DNA from: Bradyrhizobium tropiciagri
GTDB taxonomy: Bacteria; Pseudomonadota; Alphaproteobacteria; Rhizobiales; Xanthobacteraceae
Direction of reading: 5' to 3'
Length of the DNA stretch: 64,000 nucleotides
NCBI RefSeq assembly: GCF_018130545.1
Contig: NZ_JAFCKF010000001.1
Coordinates: 1,240,001 to 1,304,000, forward strand
Below, one piece after another: positions 53,856 to 62,699 of this stretch. The first letter of the stretch is position 1, and each line of letters opens with the position of its first letter. The position numbers were made by a program, and so were the translations under genes. A model generated the notes under the pieces. It did not search any database. It was not told where the DNA came from and was given only the letters and a program-made list of their open reading frames with translations.

Positions 53856-54554
53856 ATGAGCAGCAAGCCGACGATCGTTCTGGTTCATGGATTCTGGGGA
53901 GGCGCGGCGCACTGGAGCAAGGTGATTGTCGCGCTCTCGCGCAAGGGTCACACCGGTCTGCAAGCGGTCGAGATGCCGCTGACCTCGCTCGCCGACGACG
54001 CCGAACGCCTGCGCAAGATGGTCAAGCAGCAGAGCGGTCCGGTGCTGCTGGCCGGCCATTCCTATGGCGGCGCCGTCATCACCGAAGCCGGCGACCTCCC
54101 GAACGTGGTCGGCCTGGTTTACATCGCCGCCTTCGCGCCTGACGCCGGCGAGAGCCCCGGCGCCATCACCGCCGGACTGCCGCCGGCGGCGATCGCCAAT
54201 GTCGCGCCGGACAGCGACGGCTATCTCTGGATCAAGCCCGACAAGTTTCACGAGAGTTTTTGCCAGGACCTGCCCGCCGATGAGGCGCTGGTGATGGCGG
54301 TCACGCAGAAGGCCCCGCTTGCCAGCACCTTCGGCGACAACATCACCACGCCGGCGTGGCGGAAGAAGCCAGTGTGGTATCAGATCTCCAGCAACGACCG
54401 GATGATCAACCCCGACAACCAGAAGCGGATGTCGGAACGGATGAATCCGCGCGAGATCATCACGCTCGCTGCCAGCCACGCATCGCTGGCCTCGAAGCCG
54501 GACGAGGTGAGCGCCTTCATCGGCGAGGCGGCGACCAGCCTGGCGAATGCATAG
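53856..54554 (+). CDS. Alpha/beta hydrolase (small esterase-like)
   Basis: Alpha/beta-hydrolase of 232 residues. It shows the early IVLVHGFWGGAAHWSKV oxyanion segment and the nucleophile elbow LAGHSYGGAV (Ser about 72). The C-terminal ITLAASHASLASKPDEV contains the catalytic His candidate. The pattern resembles small cytosolic hydrolases near the salicylate-binding-protein/hydroxynitrile lyase-like group. GAGGAG lies 8 bases before ATG 53856; the open frame upstream is unsupported. It follows recQ but is probably a separate unit and ends in a strong terminator. Substrate unknown. Confidence 0.88.
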   Translation: MSSKPTIVLVHGFWGGAAHWSKVIVALSRKGHTGLQAVEMPLTSLADDAERLRKMVKQQSGPVLLAGHSYGGAVITEAGDLPNVVGLVYIAAFAPDAGESPGAITAGLPPAAIANVAPDSDGYLWIKPDKFHESFCQDLPADEALVMAVTQKAPLASTFGDNITTPAWRKKPVWYQISSNDRMINPDNQKRMSERMNPREIITLAASHASLASKPDEVSAFIGEAATSLANA

Positions 54555-54566
54555 GCACGAATTGTC

Positions 54567-54603
54567 CTGACATGGCCGGACTTGTCCCGGCCATGTCAGT
54601 TTG
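54567..54603 (+). terminator. Intrinsic terminator after the alpha/beta hydrolase gene
   Basis: CTGACATGGCCGG (54567-54579) pairs with CCGGCCATGTCAG (54587-54599) over 13 perfect bases with a 7-base loop, followed by TTTG. It is 12 bp past the stop codon. Confidence 0.85.
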
Positions 54604-54693
54604 TATCGCTGCGACGAGGAGGCCGGATGGACCCTGAAGCAGCTCTAAGCGCGGCCTATTGACTGCGATCACACGCTCCGCCATGCGTGACGC

Positions 54694-55917
54694 ATGTCCA
54701 CGCAATCCCCGGCTGCATCGGCCGATTTGTTCCGCCATCCGCCGCTTTTGTTTTTTGTCGCGTCACGCGGCTTCTCCGAATTCGCCTACCAGATCGCGAC
54801 GGTCGCGATCGGCTGGCAGGTCTATGCGCTGACCGGCAGCGCGGTCTATCTCGGCCTGGTTGGGCTGGTGCAATTCATCCCGAGCGCACTGCTCGTGTTC
54901 ATCGCCGGCCACGCCGCCGATCGCTACGATCGCCGCCGCGTCGTGCAGGCCTGCCAGATCATCCAGGGGCTGGGGGCCGCCTATCTCGGCTGGCGCAGCT
55001 TTGCCGGCGATCTGACGGTGCCCGAGATCTTCTTGGTGCTGGTTATGTTCGGTGTCGCCAGTGCATTCGGAGACCCGGCCGCCTCGGCGCTGCTGCCGGC
55101 CGTGGCGCCGGAGGGCCATCTGCAGCGTGCCACCGCGCTGTCGACCGGCGCCTGGCAGGTCTCGATCGTCACAGGTCCGGCGATCGGCGGCTTCGCTTAC
55201 GCGATCTCGCCGGTCGTGCCCTACGCCGTGATGGCGGCGTTCTGGCTGCTCGCTGCAATCCTCTCCGGCGCGATCCGGCTGGAGCGGCCGGCCGCCGAGC
55301 CGGATCCGCCATCGCTCGGGCAGTTGTTCGCCGGCGTCAAATTCGTCCGCGACAATCCGGCGATCCTCGGCACCATCTCGCTCGATCTGTTCGCGGTGCT
55401 GCTCGGCGGCGCCAGCGCGCTGCTGCCGATCTATGCCCGCGACATCCTGCATGCCGGGCCATGGGCACTCGGCGTGATGCGCGCCGCACCGGCAGTCGGC
55501 GCGCTCGCGATGACCGCGGTGCTGGCGCGGCATCCGATCTCGAAGCATGTCGGCCTGCGCATGTTCCAGGGCGTGATCGCGTTCGGCGTTGCGATCTGCG
55601 TGTTCGCGCTGTCGCGCGAGATCTGGCTCTCGGCCTTGGCGCTCGCCGCGATGGGCGCAGCCGACACGATCAGCGTCGTAATTCGCGTCTCGCTGGTGCA
55701 GCTCGCGACGCCGGACGAGATGCGCGGCCGCGTCGGCGCCGTGAACTATCTGTTCGTGAACGCCTCCAACCAGCTCGGCGAATTCGAGAGCGGCATCACC
55801 GCTGCGCTGTTCGGCACGGTGCCGGCCGCGCTGATCGGCGGCATCGGCACAGTCGCGGTTGCGCTGCTCTGGATGTGGTTGTTCCCGTCGCTGCGCAAGG
55901 TGCAGCGCCTGGAATGA
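54694..55917 (+). CDS. MFS transporter (EntS/MFS_3-like exporter)
   Basis: Twelve-segment major facilitator of 407 residues of the MFS_3 (enterobactin-exporter EntS-like) group. The N-terminal ASRGFSEFAYQIATVAIGWQ and the loop-2 motif GHAADRYDRRRVVQ are typical; repeated features appear in the second half (DEMRGRVGAVNYLFVNASNQ). Such proteins export small molecules or siderophores from the inner membrane. There is no siderophore gene in the window. It stands upstream of a Baeyer-Villiger monooxygenase on the same strand (160 bp), so a functional link is possible but not shown. Confidence 0.9.
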   Translation: MSTQSPAASADLFRHPPLLFFVASRGFSEFAYQIATVAIGWQVYALTGSAVYLGLVGLVQFIPSALLVFIAGHAADRYDRRRVVQACQIIQGLGAAYLGWRSFAGDLTVPEIFLVLVMFGVASAFGDPAASALLPAVAPEGHLQRATALSTGAWQVSIVTGPAIGGFAYAISPVVPYAVMAAFWLLAAILSGAIRLERPAAEPDPPSLGQLFAGVKFVRDNPAILGTISLDLFAVLLGGASALLPIYARDILHAGPWALGVMRAAPAVGALAMTAVLARHPISKHVGLRMFQGVIAFGVAICVFALSREIWLSALALAAMGAADTISVVIRVSLVQLATPDEMRGRVGAVNYLFVNASNQLGEFESGITAALFGTVPAALIGGIGTVAVALLWMWLFPSLRKVQRLE

Positions 55918-56077
55918 GGCAGCGTCCGGATACCGCAGCGAGCGGCCTCGCGGCATAGGAGCCATACCCGGCGCGGTAACGCATGTGCTTGCGGGCTGCG
56001 CCGCAACAGCCCTAATCTTTTGCCCACCGTGTCCAACGAGGCGCGGCCGAAGACAAAGCATAGGGATGAGACCGACC

Positions 56078-57826
56078 ATGGCTCAAGAGAGCACCGCGCG
56101 CACGACTGCGCGCCCTGCCGAAACCGGATCGTTCGACGCCGTGGTGATCGGCGCAGGCTTCGCCGGCATGTACATGCTGCACCGGCTGCGCGGGCTCGGC
56201 TTCACCGCGCGGGTCTATGAGGCCGGCGGTGGTGTCGGCGGCACCTGGTACTGGAATCGCTATCCCGGCGCGCGCTGCGACGTCGAGAGCCTGCAATACT
56301 CCTTCTCGTTCTCCGAGGAACTCGACCAGGACTGGAGCTGGTCGGAGAAATATTCTCCGCAGCCCGAAATTCTCGCCTACGCCAATCATGTCGCCGATCG
56401 CTTCGATCTGCGCAGCCAGATCGTGTTCGACACCCGCGTCACCGCGGCGACCTTCGACGAGAAGGCAGGAATCTGGTCGATCGAGACCGATCGCGGCGAC
56501 AGGGTCACGGCGAAGTTCTGCATCATGGCGGTCGGCTGCCTGTCGGCGCCGAACCGTCCGGCCTTCCCCGGCATGGCGGATTTCCGCGGCCCGATCTATC
56601 ACACCGGCGAATGGCCGCATGAGGGCGTCGATTTCACTGGCCTGCGCGTCGGCGTCATCGGCACCGGCTCGTCCGCGATCCAATCGATCCCGATCATCGC
56701 GCAGCAAGCCTCCGAGCTCACGGTCTTTCAGCGCACGGCGACGTGGTCGGTGCCGGCGTGGAACGAGCAGCTGTCGCCTGAATATTTGAAGGAAGCCAAA
56801 GCGCATTATCCGGAGCTGCGCGCCAAGGCGCGTGCGCGGCCGACCGGGTTCTATTTCCTGTTCAACGCGCAGCCCGCCTTGCAGGCCAGCGAGCAGGAAC
56901 GCGAGCGGCTCTATGAGGAGGCCTGGCAGCGCGGCGGCCTGCCCTTCCTCGGCGCGTTCGGCGACCTCTTGTTCGAGAAGGCGGCCAACGACACCATCGC
57001 CGATTTCGCGCGCGAGAAGATCCGCGGCATCGTCAAGGACCCGGCGACGGCCGATCTGCTGTGCCCGCAGAACGTGTTCGGCTGCAAGCGGCTCTGCGTC
57101 GACACCAATTATTTCGAAACCTACAATCTTCCGCATGTGAAGCTGGTCGACGTGTCGAAGACGCCGATCGAGCGGTTCACGGCTGAGGGAATCATGGTCG
57201 ACGGCACCGAACACAAGTTCGATGCTGTCGTCTCCGCCACCGGCTTTGCCGCCATGACCGGCTCGTTCGACAAGATCGCGATCACCGGCCGCGGCGGACA
57301 GACGCTCGCCGAAAAATGGCGGGCCGGCCCGCGCGCCTATCTCGGCCTCGCCTCGGAGGGCTTTCCGAACCTGTTCATGATCACCGGACCCGGCAGCCCG
57401 TCGGTGCTCGCGAGCATGATCCAGGCGATCGAGCAGCACGTCGACTGGCTGGCGGATTGCCTCGGTCACATGCGTGACATCGGCGCCGGCACGATCGAGG
57501 CGGTCCGCGACGACGAGGACGCCTGGGTCGCCCATGTCACCGACGTCTCTACGGTCTCGCTGCGCTCGACCTGCAGCTCCTGGTATGTTGGGACCAACAT
57601 CCCGGGCCGTCCCCGCGTGTTCATGCCCTATATCGGCGGCTTCCCGATCTATGTGCAGAAGTGCAATGAGGTGATGAATTCCGGTTATGACGGCTTCGTG
57701 CTGCAGGGCGGACGCAACGGCAATGCGCCGCCGCAGGTGCGCTTCACCGAACGCTGGCAGGTGCCGCTCGACATCGAGGTGATCTCGCCGGCCGCGGTCG
57801 CCGCCAAACGGGTTCCTATGGTCTGA
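56078..57826 (+). CDS. Flavin-containing (Baeyer-Villiger type) monooxygenase
   Basis: FAD- and NADPH-dependent monooxygenase of 582 residues. The FAD Rossmann motif is VVIGAGFAGMY, and the Baeyer-Villiger fingerprint FxGxxxHxxxW(P/D) matches FRGPIYHTGEWP, about residues 170-181. The NADPH Rossmann motif is VGVIGTGSSAIQ. The length suits type I BVMOs such as cyclohexanone or phenylacetone monooxygenases. It would insert oxygen into a ketone to make an ester or lactone; the alpha/beta hydrolase upstream of the exporter could then hydrolyse it, which is inference from order only. ATG 56078 has AGGGATGAG upstream; ATG 56066 lies inside that signal. Confidence 0.9.
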   Translation: MAQESTARTTARPAETGSFDAVVIGAGFAGMYMLHRLRGLGFTARVYEAGGGVGGTWYWNRYPGARCDVESLQYSFSFSEELDQDWSWSEKYSPQPEILAYANHVADRFDLRSQIVFDTRVTAATFDEKAGIWSIETDRGDRVTAKFCIMAVGCLSAPNRPAFPGMADFRGPIYHTGEWPHEGVDFTGLRVGVIGTGSSAIQSIPIIAQQASELTVFQRTATWSVPAWNEQLSPEYLKEAKAHYPELRAKARARPTGFYFLFNAQPALQASEQERERLYEEAWQRGGLPFLGAFGDLLFEKAANDTIADFAREKIRGIVKDPATADLLCPQNVFGCKRLCVDTNYFETYNLPHVKLVDVSKTPIERFTAEGIMVDGTEHKFDAVVSATGFAAMTGSFDKIAITGRGGQTLAEKWRAGPRAYLGLASEGFPNLFMITGPGSPSVLASMIQAIEQHVDWLADCLGHMRDIGAGTIEAVRDDEDAWVAHVTDVSTVSLRSTCSSWYVGTNIPGRPRVFMPYIGGFPIYVQKCNEVMNSGYDGFVLQGGRNGNAPPQVRFTERWQVPLDIEVISPAAVAAKRVPMV

Positions 57827-57905
57827 TCGCCGGCGGTATTCCCGGCAGGATGGTGCATGATAGTGTCGCGCCGGGCGCCGTTTCGCATCGCGGGCCGCAC
57901 GGGGG

Positions 57906-58850
57906 ATGATGGCCGACACGGCGTTGCAGGGATTGATCGAGCGGATCGGCGCGGACCATGTCGTGCGTCGGCTTGGCATCGAGGCTGCGCATGAGAAGCA
58001 GGTGTTCGGCCAGGGCACGCTGGTATTCAATGTCGAGAACTGGAAGCTGGCGCCGCGGGTGGTCACGACCGCGCTGAAGGTCGCCGGCCTCCATGGCCGC
58101 GCCCGGCGCAACGCCGACCGGGTCGAGGTACGGCGCAATCTGGTGACGTCGGCGCAGCTGCCGCCGGCGTTCGACGGCTTCACCATCCTGCAGCTCAGCG
58201 ACCTCCACGCCGACATCAGTCAGGGCGCGATGCGGCATCTGGCCGACATCGTGCCCTACATCGACTGCGACATCTGCGTCTTGACCGGCGACTATCGTGG
58301 CAAGACGTACGGCCCGTTCGACACCAGCCTTGCGCTGATGAGGGAGCTCTGCGCGCGGATCAAGCGGCCGCTCTACGGTATCCTCGGCAATCACGACAGC
58401 ATCCGCATGACGCCGGCGCTGGAGGCGATGGGCATCAGGATGCTGTTCAACGAGCAGGAGCCGATCGCGCGCGATGGCGCAACGATCTATCTCGCCGGGA
58501 TCGATGACGCGCATTTCTACCGCACTGACGACATTCCGAAGGCGGCCGCGGCGATCCCGCGCGACGCATACTCGATCCTGCTCGCGCACACACCGGAATC
58601 CTATCGCGCGGCGACGGCGGCCGGCTTCGATCTGATGCTGAGCGGCCATACCCATGGCGGCCAGCTCTGCCTGCCCGGCGGCATCGCAATCAAGCTGGAG
58701 GCGCGGCTGCCGCGCCGGATGGGCAGGGGCGCGTGGCGCTTCGGCGAACTCGCCGGATACACATCGGCTGGTGCCGGCACCAGCCTGGCGCCGGTGCGGC
58801 TCAACTGCCCGGCCGAGATCACGGTGCACACGCTGCGGCGGCTCGAGTAA
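57906..58850 (+). CDS. Metallophosphoesterase (calcineurin-like)
   Basis: Binuclear metal phosphoesterase of 314 residues. The five signature blocks are visible: LSDLHAD (D and H), LTGDYRG (GD), GNHDS, AHTPES and SGHTHGGQ. The first 85 residues form a basic, possibly lipid-associated N-terminal region without a signal peptide. This resembles the YkuE/LpxH-like membrane-associated group rather than nucleases, but I cannot say which phosphoester it hydrolyses. A second ATG (57909) directly follows the first; either could be used. It is convergent with the trypsin-like protease gene (194 bp between them hold nothing recognised). Confidence 0.88.
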   Translation: MMADTALQGLIERIGADHVVRRLGIEAAHEKQVFGQGTLVFNVENWKLAPRVVTTALKVAGLHGRARRNADRVEVRRNLVTSAQLPPAFDGFTILQLSDLHADISQGAMRHLADIVPYIDCDICVLTGDYRGKTYGPFDTSLALMRELCARIKRPLYGILGNHDSIRMTPALEAMGIRMLFNEQEPIARDGATIYLAGIDDAHFYRTDDIPKAAAAIPRDAYSILLAHTPESYRAATAAGFDLMLSGHTHGGQLCLPGGIAIKLEARLPRRMGRGAWRFGELAGYTSAGAGTSLAPVRLNCPAEITVHTLRRLE

Positions 58851-59044
58851 CGAGCGCCGCGCAATCGGGCTCGACTTCGTCCCATCCGGACTCAGACGAC
58901 GCGCAGGCGCGCATTGCCAAAACATCGAAAACAACCCCATGCAAAGTAGCCGGCGGCCGCCCCGACTTTCGCCGGGAAAGACGCGACCGGTAACTATATA
59001 CAGTCACCCTGCCGTAAGGACCTGGAGAGGCAGTAGCGGAGGTC

Positions 59045-60313
59045 TCACTTTCCCCGTTTCGCGTTCGCGCTCTGCTCGGTCACCGTGCAGGTGATCAACA
59101 GTGTGTAGCCGCGTGCATTCTTGGCGATGTCGGACGTCTCCTTCTTCGTCCCGTCGCGCCATTCAGCGGTCCGGTACATCACCGCGCTGTTGTCGAGGAA
59201 GTCGCGCAGCGCGCCGGTCTTGATGGCGAAGTTGATGTTTTCCGGGATCGATCCCGTGGCCCGCGCCATCCTGACCGCATCGAGCTTCGAGGCCACCACG
59301 CCGACCACGGCGCCGCCGAGATCGAACAGCGGTCCGCCGCTGTTACCGGGCTGCACCGCGGCGCTGATCTGCAAATGACGCGTGTCGTTGAGGATACCGC
59401 TCAGCGAAGAGACGATGCCCGTGGTCACGGTGAAATCGGATGTCAGCAGGCCATGATAGGGATAACCGATAGCCACGACTCCGTTGCCAACCTGAATCGC
59501 GTTCTGCCGGATGCTCGCGACATCCTTGAACGGGCTCGGCGCTTGCAGCAGCGCGAGATCGTTGGTCTCGTCGTCGGACACCAATCGCAATTTGACCGCC
59601 GCCGCGCCGCTCAGATTGCCCGTGATCTCGCTGCAACCATCGACGACATGATGGTTGGTGACGACGTGGCCACCATCGCTGACGACGAAGCCGGTGCCGG
59701 TCCCCGATCGCGCCTGCTTCGCGAGCGGCGCGTTGGGTGCCGCAGCCTGTGGCGGCGGCGGCGCGGCCGCAGGCTTTGTCGCGACCGCGAATTCCCCGGC
59801 ACCGGCGACGCCGTTCTTCTTCACCGAAACCACGCAGTTGAGCAACGCGGGCAGCAATTGCCCGGTTTGATTCAGGTTGAACTGAAACAACTGTCCCTGC
59901 GCGAACGCCGTCATCTGGCGCGCCTTGCGGAACTGATTGATCAGGTTGGAGGTCACCGGCATCTCGACATTGACGAGCTGGGTGCCGAGCGGCATGCCGT
60001 AGACATTGATCGCGGGCTGGCCGTCGAAAGTCAGCGCAAGCGGAAAGGCCTCGCCCGGCGTCAGGCGCCAGCTCTCATGGGCAAAGCCGAGCCGCCAACT
60101 TCCATTCGCGGTAATCGCCACCACGAAGTAGATTCCGCTCTGGTAGGTCGAGCCGGCCGAGCAATGCGTGAACGCACCGCTCTTATCGTCGGTGAAGGCG
60201 CCGCCCTTCCAGTTGCCGACCGTGATCGAGCCGTAGGGACCGCGGGCATTTGAAGGAGTTGCAGACGCAAACAGCCACGCGGCCACAACGGCCACCCGGA
60301 TCACAACTCTCAT
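59045..60313 (-). CDS. Secreted trypsin-like serine protease with N-terminal extension
   Basis: Exported S1C/DegP-like protease of 422 residues. The signal peptide is VVIRVAVVAAWLFASATPSN. Residues 30-195 form an N-terminal region of unknown fold, with SGAFTHCSAGSTYQSGIYFV. A Pro/Ala linker (AAPPPPQAAAPN) precedes the protease part (about 215-390), where His is in VTNHHVV, Asp in ETNDLALLQ and Ser in QPGNSGGPLF, the latter typical of HtrA-type enzymes. No PDZ domain is seen. ATG 60313 is the first Met before the signal. It is convergent with the phosphoesterase. The 209 bp upstream is AT-richer and is probably its promoter region. Confidence 0.88.
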   Translation of the reverse strand: MRVVIRVAVVAAWLFASATPSNARGPYGSITVGNWKGGAFTDDKSGAFTHCSAGSTYQSGIYFVVAITANGSWRLGFAHESWRLTPGEAFPLALTFDGQPAINVYGMPLGTQLVNVEMPVTSNLINQFRKARQMTAFAQGQLFQFNLNQTGQLLPALLNCVVSVKKNGVAGAGEFAVATKPAAAPPPPQAAAPNAPLAKQARSGTGTGFVVSDGGHVVTNHHVVDGCSEITGNLSGAAAVKLRLVSDDETNDLALLQAPSPFKDVASIRQNAIQVGNGVVAIGYPYHGLLTSDFTVTTGIVSSLSGILNDTRHLQISAAVQPGNSGGPLFDLGGAVVGVVASKLDAVRMARATGSIPENINFAIKTGALRDFLDNSAVMYRTAEWRDGTKKETSDIAKNARGYTLLITCTVTEQSANAKRGK

Positions 60314-60522
60314 GACGCGCACTCCCCAGCCACAACCCATTTTAGGAGGCGAAGAAATTCGCCCGCAAGTGGTGCGCGGCCCGGCCTTTGGTCCTGCCAC
60401 CGCGCAATACCGCTGCGGATGCAGCCATCGCCACACCCTCAGGTTACACCAGGAATGTTCCTATTATGTTCTTAAAATGTCAACCCAGACGTATTTCATC
60501 CGCGGTGCAGGCGGGTCGACCG

Positions 60523-60774
60523 CTACTGCGGCTCCCGCACCGAGGATTGCGCCGGCTCGTTTGGATCGCTGAACCAGTAGCGGGATGCGAGGGCGTGGAC
60601 GCCGACGCCGATCAGGAAGATGCCCGCGTACAGCTCGACCGCGTGATTCATCCCCAGCAGGCGGGTGCGCAGGGCGGCGCCATGGCCCTGATAGGTCCAG
60701 AACCAATGCCCCACGGCAACGATGCCAAGGCCAAGCGCGGCGATGGCTCGGCCAGCCGCATTGATCATCCTCAC
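60523..60774 (-). CDS. Small membrane protein, two segments
   Basis: Protein of 83 residues from the GTG at 60774 (GGGAGA 9 bases upstream); ATG 60768, two codons later, is the alternative. Two membrane segments are predicted (AAGRAIAALGLGIVAVGHWF and AVELYAGIFLIGVGVHALA) with a short loop between. I recognise no family. It lies upstream of the trypsin-like protease on the same strand with 209 bp between, so co-transcription is possible but not certain. Confidence 0.6.
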   Translation of the reverse strand: MRMINAAGRAIAALGLGIVAVGHWFWTYQGHGAALRTRLLGMNHAVELYAGIFLIGVGVHALASRYWFSDPNEPAQSSVREPQ

Positions 60775-60840
60775 GCGAAGGTCTCCCGACTCGCCCGGCC
60801 CGGACAGGATATCGAGAGAAGCTGACGCCGACCTTACTCG

Positions 60841-60900
60841 GGAAATGGAACGTAACTCGGGGAAATGGAACGTAGCCCGGATGGAGCGCATCCGGGCTAC
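60841..60900. repeat. Direct repeat plus REP-like hairpin R11
   Basis: GGAAATGGAACGTA occurs at 60841-60854 and again at 60861-60874 (20 bp spacing). The second copy leads into GTAGCCCGGAT/ATCCGGGCTAC (60872-60882 and 60890-60900), a REP-like hairpin. It lies between the acdS 3' end and the small membrane protein gene. Confidence 0.75.
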
Positions 60901-60915
60901 CAGGCGCGCGATGCC

Positions 60916-61929
60916 TCAGCCGTTGCGGAACGCGTAGGCGTAGCCGTTGAGCGCCGGGGCGCCACCGAGATGCGCGTAGAGCACCTTCGATCCGGCCGGG
61001 AAATAGCCCTTCTGCACCAGGTCGATCATGCCCTGCATCGATTTCCCCTCATAGACGGGATCGGTGATCATGCCTTCGAGCCGCGCGCTGAGGCGGATCG
61101 CCTCCTTGGTCTCCTCCGACGGCACGCCGTAGGCGGGATAGGCATAGTCCTCGATCAGCACGACATCATCCTCGACAATGTCGCGGCCGAGCTCGACGAG
61201 CTTGGCGGTGTTCTGCGCGATCGACAACACCTGCGCCTTGGTCTGCGCGGGCGTGAACGAACCGTCGATGCCGATCACGTTGCGCGCGCGGCCGTCGGCG
61301 GCGAAGCCGACCAGCATGCCGGCATGGGTCGAACCGGTCACGGTGCAGACCACAATGTAGTCGAACTTGACGCCGAGCTGGCGCTCCTGCGCGCGCACCT
61401 CCTCGGCGAAGCCGACATAGCCGAGCCCACCGAACTTGTGCACGGATGCGCCAGCCGGGATCGCGTAGGGCTTGCCACCCGAGGCTTTCACCTCCTCGAT
61501 CGCCTGCTCCCAGCTCTTGCGGATGCCGATGTCGAAGCCTTCGTCGACCAGGCGCACATCGGCGCCCATCACGCGCGACAGCAGGATGTTGCCGACGCGG
61601 TCATAGACGGCGTCCTCGTGCGGCACCCAGCTCTCCTGCACCAGCCGGCACTTCATGCCGATCTTGGCCGCGACCGCTGCAACCATTCGGGTGTGGTTCG
61701 ACTGCACGCCGCCGATCGAGACCAGCGTGTCGGCGTTGGAGGCGATCGCGTCGGGGATGATGTATTCGAGCTTGCGCAGCTTGTTGCCGCCATAGGCGAG
61801 CCCGGAATTGCAGTCCTCGCGCTTGGCATAGAGCTCGACCTTGCCGCCGAGATGCTTGGACAGCCTATCGAGCTTCTCGATGGCGGTCGGCCCGAAGGTC
61901 AGCGGGTAGCGCGCGAATTTCTCCAGCAT
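60916..61929 (-). CDS. acdS: 1-aminocyclopropane-1-carboxylate (ACC) deaminase
   Basis: PLP enzyme of 337 residues (typical 338) that splits ACC, the plant ethylene precursor, into 2-oxobutanoate and ammonia. The PLP lysine is Lys50 in [10 protein letters not shown], and Ser77 lies in [10 protein letters not shown]. Glu294 (VYEGKS) and Leu321 (YAHLGG) correspond to the Glu295/Leu322 pair that separates true ACC deaminases from D-cysteine desulfhydrases, so this is most likely a genuine AcdS. AGAGGATG precedes ATG 61929. It is divergent from an Lrp-type regulator gene (acdR) as in other rhizobia. ACC deaminase lowers host ethylene around roots and nodules. Confidence 0.95.
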   Translation of the reverse strand: MLEKFARYPLTFGPTAIEKLDRLSKHLGGKVELYAKREDCNSGLAYGGNKLRKLEYIIPDAIASNADTLVSIGGVQSNHTRMVAAVAAKIGMKCRLVQESWVPHEDAVYDRVGNILLSRVMGADVRLVDEGFDIGIRKSWEQAIEEVKASGGKPYAIPAGASVHKFGGLGYVGFAEEVRAQERQLGVKFDYIVVCTVTGSTHAGMLVGFAADGRARNVIGIDGSFTPAQTKAQVLSIAQNTAKLVELGRDIVEDDVVLIEDYAYPAYGVPSEETKEAIRLSARLEGMITDPVYEGKSMQGMIDLVQKGYFPAGSKVLYAHLGGAPALNGYAYAFRNG

Positions 61930-62056
61930 GCTGGCATCCTCTTTGGTGGTCTGGAACGGCGGCCACACCTACCATCAGCGGTACGAAAGGTGCTCTCTAA
62001 CTCCGCCCGCATATCTGCCGAAGATTGCCAGATTTGCCGCTCATGGTATGTTTTCC

Positions 62057-62080
62057 CTCATAAAATTGACCATTAATGAG
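62057..62080. promoter_or_regulatory. Candidate AcdR (Lrp-type) operator in the acdS-acdR intergenic region
   Basis: CTCAT (62057-62061) and ATGAG (62076-62080) form an imperfect palindrome with an AT-rich centre (AAAATTGACCATTA), the layout expected for an Lrp-family box. It is placed directly before acdR in the shared 161 bp control region, so it could serve autoregulation and acdS activation. Confidence 0.5.
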
Positions 62081-62090
62081 AGATCCTTCC

Positions 62091-62555
62091 ATGGCGGCAC
62101 GACTCGACCGCATCGACCTCAAGATGTTGAGATTGCTGCAGAAGAACGGCCGGCTCAGCAATGCCGAGCTGGCCGATCAGGTCGGCGTCAGTCCCGCTAC
62201 CTGCCATCGCCGGACCCAAGCGCTGTTCGACGAGGGTTATGTCAGCTGTGTCCGCGCCATGGTGGCGCCGCGCAAGCTCGGCAAGGGTACGCTGGTGATG
62301 GTCGGCGTCGTGCTCGACCGCTCGACGCCGGAGAGTTTTGCCACTTTCGAGCAGGCGGTGGCGAAACTCAAATGCGTGCTCGACTGCCACCTCGTCGCCG
62401 GTGATTTCGACTACTTCCTCAAGATCCGCGCCGGCGACGTCGACGACTTCAAGCGCATCCATGGCGACCAGCTGATCGCATTGCCCGGCGTACGCCAGAC
62501 CCGCACCTTCTTCGTGATGAAGGAGGTGGTGGACAATGCGGCGCTGGAGTTTTGA
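62091..62555 (+). CDS. acdR: Lrp/AsnC-family regulator of ACC deaminase
   Basis: Leucine-responsive-type regulator of 154 residues. The N-terminal winged helix is DRIDLKMLRLLQKNGRLSNA followed by ELADQVGVSPATCHRRTQAL; the C-terminal RAM (effector-binding, oligomerising) domain includes DCHLVAGDFDYFLKIRAGDV. Its divergent position next to acdS matches the known AcdR arrangement in rhizobia and pseudomonads, where AcdR senses ACC or leucine. ATG 62091 is preferred; ATG 62076 lies inside the candidate operator and has no ribosome binding site. Confidence 0.92.
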   Translation: MAARLDRIDLKMLRLLQKNGRLSNAELADQVGVSPATCHRRTQALFDEGYVSCVRAMVAPRKLGKGTLVMVGVVLDRSTPESFATFEQAVAKLKCVLDCHLVAGDFDYFLKIRAGDVDDFKRIHGDQLIALPGVRQTRTFFVMKEVVDNAALEF

Positions 62556-62699
62556 GCCGAGCGCAACGCTGCGCGCGATCGGCATCGCGCTGTCGTGAAA
62601 GCGTCACCCGAAAAATCGCCACCATTCGGATCGAGGCTTCGACAAGCCGTGTGACTCCCGATGAGGGATGACGTCCGGCGGACGCGGAGCATCAAGGCC

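Noticed and set aside
56012-58216. 734-codon minus-strand frame opposite the monooxygenase
   Set aside because: No motif; the plus-strand frame has FAD and NADPH motifs.
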